Assembly (NCBI GenBank): GCA_021734805.1
Contig: JAIPIG010000012.1
Location: 1-50,109 of the forward strand
Direction: 5' to 3'
Origin: Simkaniaceae bacterium
GTDB lineage: Bacteria; Chlamydiota; Chlamydiia; Chlamydiales; JACRBE01
Length of the DNA stretch: 50,109 bases
Part shown: piece after piece, positions 43,445-50,109 of the stretch
Position numbering within the stretch: position 1 is the first letter of the stretch
Layout: every line of letters starts with the position of its first letter
Notes under the pieces: generated by a model
Seen by the model: the letters and a program-made list of their open reading frames with translations, nothing else
What the model was told of the DNA's origin: nothing
Databases searched by the model: none
Position numbers and translations under genes: made by a program

Positions 43445-44668
43445 ATGCCCGAGCATTATCGTACTGCCGTTTCGATTGTACAAAAACTCCACAACCAAGG
43501 TTTTACAACCTATTTTGCCGGCGGTTGGGTCAGAGATCACCTCCTCAATTTTCTTTCTGATGATATAGATATTGTAACGGATGCTAGTGTCGATGAATTG
43601 CGCGTCTTATTTGAAAAAACAATTCCGGTTGGTGAACAATTTGGGATCGTCATTGTCCTTGAGAATGGCTACCGCTATGAAATCGCTACTTTTCGAAAAG
43701 AAACGGGATATGAAGATGGAAGACGCCCTACTCAAGTAACAAGTGCAACGCCTGAAGAAGATGCAGGGCGACGAGACTTTACAATTAATGGGATGTTTTT
43801 TGATCCTCTTTCAGGAGAAATTTATGATTATATCGAGGGCAAAAAAGATATTGAAGCAAAAATCATTCGAGCTATTGGCGATCCGCATATGCGTTTTAAA
43901 GAAGATCGCCTCCGCATGTTGAGAGCCATTCGCTATAGCTGCCGTTTCGGTTTTAAAATAGAAGAGAATACTTACCAGGCTATCATTGCTCATCACAAAG
44001 AATTATTCCCGGCTGTTGCCATTGAACGTGTCTGGCAAGAATTCACTAAAATGGCCGCATTTCCTCATCTTGATCAAGCCCTGATGATGTTGTATGAAAC
44101 AGGCCTATTATCCGTTATTTTCCCTTCTTTAACTGCCATTTCAAAAACAGAGCTCCTTCAGTCCATTGAAGGGATTGAAAATTTACCTATGACAACCAGT
44201 GCAATTGCAAAAATTATTCTCCTTTTTACCCATATGTCTCAGCAGCAACTCGAAGAGCAGTTAAAGCAATTAAAACTCTCAAATAAAGAAGTCACTTATG
44301 GGCTATATTTCGCCAAGCTAAAACAAATTTTTGAACAGGCCCCCCCTCTTACCCGCTCAGAACTCGTCTATTTATATGCAGATGTTCATTTTGAACTATG
44401 TTTTGAAATTTTAAAGTGCCTTCCTATCCCTGAAGCAACGATCGCCAAACATACGCACCAACACATTAAACTCTTCCCTCATGTCGAGAGAGTTATCCAT
44501 CATCGACCCATTATTACGGCTGAATTGTTAATGGCGGCCGGCCTTCCTCCAGGGAAAGAACTGGGTGACTTATTAAAAAAAGCAGAAAGTATCTCTATAG
44601 AGGAAGATCTGCTTGATCAAGATGCGATTCTCGATCGCATTCTCCCTCCAAATCATCGAAAGCAATAA
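43445..44668 (+). CDS. cca: CCA tRNA nucleotidyltransferase / poly(A) polymerase family
   Basis: A class II nucleotidyltransferase of 407 residues. AGGWVRDHLL is near 25-34, and the catalytic pair is in DDIDIVT (Asp40, Asp42). DAGRRDFTINGMFFDP and the EDRLRMLRAIRYSCRFGF segment follow. The fold repairs or adds the 3' CCA of tRNA; close relatives are poly(A) polymerases, and the two are hard to tell apart from sequence alone. The protein lacks the HD domain. The C-terminal helical part is normal. Chlamydia calls such a gene pcnB. It converges on rsbU with adjacent stops. Confidence 0.88.
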   Translation: MPEHYRTAVSIVQKLHNQGFTTYFAGGWVRDHLLNFLSDDIDIVTDASVDELRVLFEKTIPVGEQFGIVIVLENGYRYEIATFRKETGYEDGRRPTQVTSATPEEDAGRRDFTINGMFFDPLSGEIYDYIEGKKDIEAKIIRAIGDPHMRFKEDRLRMLRAIRYSCRFGFKIEENTYQAIIAHHKELFPAVAIERVWQEFTKMAAFPHLDQALMMLYETGLLSVIFPSLTAISKTELLQSIEGIENLPMTTSAIAKIILLFTHMSQQQLEEQLKQLKLSNKEVTYGLYFAKLKQIFEQAPPLTRSELVYLYADVHFELCFEILKCLPIPEATIAKHTHQHIKLFPHVERVIHHRPIITAELLMAAGLPPGKELGDLLKKAESISIEEDLLDQDAILDRILPPNHRKQ

Positions 44669-46543
44669 TCACATACATTTGATGACTAATAAGGCGATAT
44701 CATCAGCCTGCTCTTCCCCTTCAGAAAAGGCAATGCAGCTTTGATAGATTTGTTCTGCTATATCTTTAGGTTGTATTAACGAAATCTGTTGTACCGTAGA
44801 GACTAACTGTTCAATGCCATAAAGTTTTTCATTTTTGTTCCTAGATTCGATCACACCATCTGTATAGAGAATGAGAAGATCACCGGAATTTAAATAAATT
44901 TCTTTAATTTCAATTTCATTTGCCTCTATAGCCCCAAAAGCGATCCCCTTTGTCGATAACAGTTCAATTTCACCTGAAGCTCTTTTCAAAATCGCCGGAG
45001 GATGACCTGCTGATGTGTAATGCAATAGGCCCTGTTCCCTATCAAATATCGCAAGCCAACTCGTGACAAAAACTCCGTTCTCCTCCGTGTCCTTATAAAA
45101 CATTCTATTGGTATTAAGAACAATTTCTTGAAGCGATGCTCTAGAATCACTATATGCGCGGATCAAACTTCTAAGATTCAATGCATATAAACATGCCATA
45201 ACCCCTTTTCCCGCCGTATCGGCAATGAAAATTAAATCCCGGCATCGATCATCCTGAGCAATAAAATCATAGCAGTCACCACCGACTTGCTTCGCGGATA
45301 TAAACTTACCCGCTATTTCAAGAGATTGAGATCTTTCAAACTGAGTCGGTAAAAGGGAATGCTGCACTTGTTGTCCCAACTCTAACTCTTTGGCTAAAAC
45401 GTTTTCTTGAATTTTAGCTATTTCAACTTCCTTCATCACTGATTTGAGTCTTAAAATGGTTTGATTGAATGCATCTCCAATCATATTAATCTCAAATCCC
45501 AGTTTCATTTTACGGTATTGATAATCTAAATCTCCCTGGGCGACATGAGAAAAACACTGTTGAAGCTGGTGAATCGGTTCTGAAAATTTACGCAATAATA
45601 GAAATAAGCCCAGTCCACCAATCATCAAAATTAAACCTAGGACAATGACAATTTCCCATACGAGTTTTTGAATGGGTGAATAGAGCACTTGTTTTGGAAT
45701 CGCCGTCATGAGTTTCAAATCGGATTTAGGAATTGGTTTAAGAACTGCAAAAAAAGTGAATTGGTTCCATTGAAATGAATACGCTTCATTATCCGCTATT
45801 CGGATTGGCTTTAAGACAATCGTATTTTGATGAGGGTAATCGAAAGACTCAATGACAATTGGTAAACCTTGTATATTCACACGACTACTCGCAGCAATGT
45901 ACCCATTGGAACTAATCAGCGAGACATCCATTTCACTCCATTCTGATAAACTAAAAATCGATGAGATCAGCTTTTCAAACCGCACTTCAAACATCAAAAT
46001 TGCCTGATTATCATCTTTTAGGGGTTGGGATAAAAATAGTACCGATTGTTCATTGAGATTTGATCCAATAAAAAAAGACTCTTTATGCCTTGAGAGATCA
46101 TGCCTTTTTATGAAAGCGGACATATCTTGGCCGACTAATGTCGGATCCGATGCATGACTAATCGAAAAATGCCCATCAGGATCTGTAGAGCGGATCAAAT
46201 AAACAGAATAGATAAAATCTTCAGCAGCAAAATCATTAAGAATTTTTTGAATATTCTCATCATCTAATTGCACGGTTGAAATCAATTCTCCTAAAGATTT
46301 CATAGCTGCAAATTGAACATCAATTACTTGAAGAAAAAGATGGATTTTCTCTTCCGTAACACTTGTCACTGCTTGATAAATACCTTGGGCTCTCTTTTCA
46401 TAATCAATGCGCGTAATCAATAAACTATAAATGACGAGAGGAAGAATAAGACAAATGCATGTAATATAAAAAACACGCATTATGAGTCGTGATGAAAACT
46501 TTTTAAACTTTAAAAAGTCTTTTTTGTTAGAATTACTATTCAT
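44669..46543 (-). CDS. rsbU: RsbU-like PP2C/SpoIIE-type phosphatase with periplasmic sensor and HAMP
   Basis: A 624-residue inner-membrane receptor. Transmembrane helix 1 is near 20-43; the periplasmic sensor (Cache-like) is about 44-285; helix 2 is near 294-315; the HAMP domain follows; a coiled linker leads to the PP2C/SpoIIE phosphatase at about 400-624. Metal-binding motifs are complete: KQVGGDCYDF, FIADTAGKGV, YTDGVIESR, ADDIALLVI. In Chlamydia RsbU acts in a partner-switching pathway with RsbW and anti-sigma antagonists and sits upstream of eno, as here. No rsbW or rsbV is in this window. A signal from the periplasm probably controls transcription or metabolism. Confidence 0.92.
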   Translation of the reverse strand: MNSNSNKKDFLKFKKFSSRLIMRVFYITCICLILPLVIYSLLITRIDYEKRAQGIYQAVTSVTEEKIHLFLQVIDVQFAAMKSLGELISTVQLDDENIQKILNDFAAEDFIYSVYLIRSTDPDGHFSISHASDPTLVGQDMSAFIKRHDLSRHKESFFIGSNLNEQSVLFLSQPLKDDNQAILMFEVRFEKLISSIFSLSEWSEMDVSLISSNGYIAASSRVNIQGLPIVIESFDYPHQNTIVLKPIRIADNEAYSFQWNQFTFFAVLKPIPKSDLKLMTAIPKQVLYSPIQKLVWEIVIVLGLILMIGGLGLFLLLRKFSEPIHQLQQCFSHVAQGDLDYQYRKMKLGFEINMIGDAFNQTILRLKSVMKEVEIAKIQENVLAKELELGQQVQHSLLPTQFERSQSLEIAGKFISAKQVGGDCYDFIAQDDRCRDLIFIADTAGKGVMACLYALNLRSLIRAYSDSRASLQEIVLNTNRMFYKDTEENGVFVTSWLAIFDREQGLLHYTSAGHPPAILKRASGEIELLSTKGIAFGAIEANEIEIKEIYLNSGDLLILYTDGVIESRNKNEKLYGIEQLVSTVQQISLIQPKDIAEQIYQSCIAFSEGEEQADDIALLVIKCM

Positions 46544-46571
46544 ATACTACGATTGCCTGAGCCTTTTTTCT

Positions 46572-47336
46572 ATGCATACACCATTCATTTCCAGTCTGCA
46601 ACATCCAATTGTTAAACATTTATACAAACTCAAAAATGACCGCGACTACCGCAGAGAATTTGGCTATCTCGTGATGACCGGGGATCGTGTTATTCATGAG
46701 TTAAATAAATATTTTAAAATCAAAACACTGCTCATTAAAAAAGGGACTGAATCTCAATATCAAAATTTGGCCGCTTCCTCGATATACAGTGTGACAGAAG
46801 AAATTCTGAAAAAAATTGCCGGAACGATTGCCCCCCAAAATGTACTTGCTGAAATCAAAATGCCCTCCTTGCATTCTCAAATTAAATACGAACCCCTCCT
46901 CATTTTAGATGGGGTCAGTGATCCCGGAAATACGGGAACTTTGCTTCGATCTGCGTTGGCTTTTGATTTTAAACAGGTGGCCTTTATGCCACACTCTTGT
47001 GACCCCTACAACGAAAAGGCCTTAAGAAGCGCGCGAGGTGCGACATTTTTTCTTGATTTGATTGAAATGAATCAAGACAAAATCATCGATCAACTTAAAG
47101 AGCTCGATCTTCCCTTATACCGAGCAGATATTAATGGCCAATATTTAGATCAACTTGCATTATCAACACAACCTTGCGCGCTCATATTAGGTCACGAATC
47201 TCACGGAGTTTCTAATACTTTTTGTAAAAATTCAAAGACAATGACCATTCGAATGAATACTCTAGTTGATTCTCTCAATGTTGGCGTTGCAGGAAGCGTA
47301 TTAATGTATGAAATATCACAAGCGATGAGACAATGA
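46572..47336 (+). CDS. SpoU/TrmH-family RNA 2'-O-methyltransferase
   Basis: The 254-residue protein methylates ribose in rRNA or tRNA with S-adenosylmethionine by the knotted SPOUT fold. An N-terminal substrate-binding domain (residues about 1-95) begins SLQHPIVKHLYKLK. The fold core has LDGVSDPGNTGTLLRSA, LILGHESHGVS and the knot motif IRMNTLVDSLNVGVAGSV. I chose the ATG at 46572; the frame open from 46482 overlaps rsbU on the other strand. The specific target (for example 23S rRNA) is not known. Its stop overlaps rsgA by 4 nt. Confidence 0.88.
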   Translation: MHTPFISSLQHPIVKHLYKLKNDRDYRREFGYLVMTGDRVIHELNKYFKIKTLLIKKGTESQYQNLAASSIYSVTEEILKKIAGTIAPQNVLAEIKMPSLHSQIKYEPLLILDGVSDPGNTGTLLRSALAFDFKQVAFMPHSCDPYNEKALRSARGATFFLDLIEMNQDKIIDQLKELDLPLYRADINGQYLDQLALSTQPCALILGHESHGVSNTFCKNSKTMTIRMNTLVDSLNVGVAGSVLMYEISQAMRQ

Positions 47337-48439
47337 TGAACGACACCGATGATTTCCTCGATTTTGAAGAAGCCTATCATTCAAAGGACAAAAAACATTC
47401 GAGAAAAGAGCGCAATATAGCAAAACAAAAAGATCGCTCAAAATATAAAAAAACAGATCAAGATAAAAAACCATCTCGAGATGACACATTGAAAAATGAT
47501 GAACATCTCGGGCGTGTTTTACAAGTCTTACCGGAACATAGTGCTCTTATTGAATCCGATCACATATCCTATACCTGCTCTTTTAAAGGCTCAATGCGTT
47601 TTGAGAAAAATGCAATGCGCAATATCATTGCTGTCGGTGATTTAGTTCATTTTATCAAAGAATCCCAAACCGATGGATTAATCACTCACGTCCGCACACG
47701 ACATTCCATCCTCACACGTATCGAATCTAAACAAACTCAACGGCAACAAATTTTAGCTGCTAATGTTGATCAAGTATTAATTACCGTTTCTGTCATCCAA
47801 CCTAGACTAAAACCTCATCTCATTGATCGTTATATTATTGCTTGTAAATCGGGAAATATGGTCCCCATTATTTTATTAAATAAAGTTGATCTATTAATAG
47901 ATCCCCCCTCTTCTATTTCTGACAAAGAAGTGACTGAATCGCAAGAGCTTTTTGAAGAAATCGAAGAACTCTACAGCCGTTTAGGGTATTTGACATTGCC
48001 CATTAGTGCCGTGAGCGGGAGAGGTCTCCACGAATTAAAGACGATCATGCATAACAAAATATCTGTCTTCTCAGGTCAATCCGGAGTCGGTAAAACAACC
48101 TTAATTAATGCCATTTCCGGAAAAGATTTTAAAACAAGCGATGTGATGATTCATAGCCAAAAGGGAATGCACACAACAACCTCTGCCTTATTATTTGCGA
48201 TTGAGCCCAACACATATTGTGTCGATACCCCGGGGATCAAAAGTTTTGGAATGGGGATAATCCCACAGGAAGTTCTGCGCTCGTATTTTGAAGAAATTAC
48301 CGCCTATAGTGAGAATTGTAAATTTGCCAGTTGTACCCACATTCATGAACCATCTTGCGCGGTTAAGGAAGCGGTAGAAACAGGAGAAATATCCCATTTG
48401 CGTTATCTCTCCTATTGCAATCTCCTTTCTGAAGGCTAA
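47333..48439 (+). CDS. rsgA: Small-ribosomal-subunit biogenesis GTPase RsgA
   Basis: RsgA checks late maturation of the 30S subunit. The 368 residues start with a charged extension of about 55 residues, rich in Lys and Asp, followed by an OB-fold. The circularly permuted GTPase has NKVDLL (G4) first, SGQSGVGKTTL (G1) near 245-255, and VDTPGIKSFG (G3) later. A zinc-binding C-x4-C-x-H-x5-C motif is in CKFASCTHIHEPSC. Length is normal except the extension. ATGA overlap with the methyltransferase gene; it is in the run leading to eno. Confidence 0.95.
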   Translation: MMNDTDDFLDFEEAYHSKDKKHSRKERNIAKQKDRSKYKKTDQDKKPSRDDTLKNDEHLGRVLQVLPEHSALIESDHISYTCSFKGSMRFEKNAMRNIIAVGDLVHFIKESQTDGLITHVRTRHSILTRIESKQTQRQQILAANVDQVLITVSVIQPRLKPHLIDRYIIACKSGNMVPIILLNKVDLLIDPPSSISDKEVTESQELFEEIEELYSRLGYLTLPISAVSGRGLHELKTIMHNKISVFSGQSGVGKTTLINAISGKDFKTSDVMIHSQKGMHTTTSALLFAIEPNTYCVDTPGIKSFGMGIIPQEVLRSYFEEITAYSENCKFASCTHIHEPSCAVKEAVETGEISHLRYLSYCNLLSEG

Positions 48440-48485
48440 TTTTCATTTCATTTCGATATACTATTGCTTATATTTCTATCATTGA

Positions 48486-49793
<1,308 letters not shown>

Positions 49794-49876
49794 AATTAAA
49801 ACCGTAATCACTGTATTTCGAAGAAAAAGCCGAATACATTGTGATCATATCGATTTTGCATTCGGTGTTAACCTCA

Positions 49877-49914
49877 ATGAGTTATACCGAAATGAGTTAT
49901 ACCGAAATGAGTTG
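49877..49914. repeat. Tandem 15-bp direct repeat at the edge of the palindromic repeat
   Basis: ATGAGTTATACCGAA occurs at 49877-49891 and again at 49892-49906, followed by the start of a third unit, ATGAGTT. The second unit runs into the left arm of the element at 49898. It could be a duplicated element end. It is too short and few-unit to be a CRISPR. Confidence 0.7.
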
Positions 49915-50073
49915 AAGAATTGGGGTTTTAGCAAAGATCAGCGCTTCGAATTTTTATCAGGCTTTAGCCGGCTTAATTTTTTGATCCTATTGAAGATAGG
50001 TCAAAAAATTAAGGGTGAAAAGTCGAAGATGCCGGCGAAGATAAAAACCAATTCTTCAATTTATCTCGGTATA
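49898..50073. repeat. Palindromic MITE-like repeat, copy 2
   Basis: Left arm 49898-49923 begins TATACCGAAATGAG and ends TTGAAGAATTGG. The right arm (50048-50073) is its reverse complement at 23 of 26 positions. The middle forms another hairpin, TTAATTTTTTGA with TCAAAAAATTAA, on either side of about 25 nt. GCCGGC occurs at 49967-49972 and 50031-50036. The 176-bp length and the TATACCG ends match copy 1 near the start of the window. It lies about 100 bp after eno and holds no gene. The outer bases suggest a TA target. Confidence 0.75.
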
Positions 50074-50076
50074 TAT

Positions 50077-50109
50077 ATGCAAAAATTAACCATTGTTCTT
50101 TTTGGCGAA
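50077..50109 (+). CDS. Possible start of a gene cut by the window end
   Basis: An ATG at 50077 opens a frame of 11 codons (MQKLTIVLFGE) to the window edge, immediately after the palindromic repeat. There is no ribosome-binding site within 12 nt. It may be a real gene start or chance; nothing can be said of its product. Confidence 0.2.
   Translation, partial: MQKLTIVLFGE

Noticed and set aside
49877-49914. Tandem repeat considered as a CRISPR array
   Set aside because: Only two 15-bp units with no spacers, and no cas genes nearby.

Overview
The window looks like a chromosomal segment of a chlamydia outside the genus Chlamydia (Parachlamydia-, Waddlia-, Simkania- or Rhabdochlamydia-like). The DNA is AT-rich and gene-dense. 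Markers are a Euo-type regulator next to recJ, a fused SecDF, an NTT-family nucleotide transporter, an RsbU-type phosphatase upstream of enolase, and gene neighbourhoods that, as I remember the Chlamydia trachomatis map, match CT434-435/CT441-455, CT491-496, CT536-538 and CT587-588. No rRNA, tRNA or CRISPR was seen. The species cannot be fixed from the sequence alone.

Layout. (1) 1-1700: a complete IS110/IS1111-type insertion sequence. It appears to have inserted into one arm of a ~175 bp palindromic, MITE-like repeat; a second copy of that repeat lies at 49898-50073. (2) 1703-6065, minus strand: a compact operon purA-uppS-cdsA-(cmk-plsC fusion) for AMP synthesis, undecaprenyl carrier and phospholipid synthesis. 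(3) 6066-24882: secDF-recJ, euo facing recJ, tsp, gltX, a tiny lipoprotein at the omcA position, a CysJ-like flavoreductase facing ispF, an ATP-grasp protein overlapping murA, epmB, and argS on the minus strand. (4) 24961-26220: leucine-dehydrogenase-type gene with related short repeats on both sides. (5) 26355-31210: DUF2709-like protein, tsaE-engB-dnaQ-like exonuclease-secreted phosphodiester glycosidase-like protein-pgk, mostly overlapping or nearly so. (6) 31211-40656: NTT transporter, DedA protein, pgsA-type synthase, sppA, polA, coaE, rho. (7) 40793-43282: a GT28/MGDG-synthase-like glycosyltransferase facing an unrecognised exported protein. (8) 43445-49793: cca, rsbU (minus), a SpoU/TrmH methyltransferase overlapping rsgA, and enolase. 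The window ends just inside a possible new ORF.

Most of the content is housekeeping: envelope lipids, peptidoglycan precursors, protein export, translation, replication and repair, glycolysis, nucleotide import. The least ordinary parts are the IS-in-palindrome arrangement with its candidate guide-RNA region, the cmk-plsC fusion, the purA-led envelope operon, the dyads upstream of euo, three dispersed repeat families, two small unlisted ORFs (6328-6468 and 17573-17728), and the orphan glycosyltransferase/exported-protein pair.
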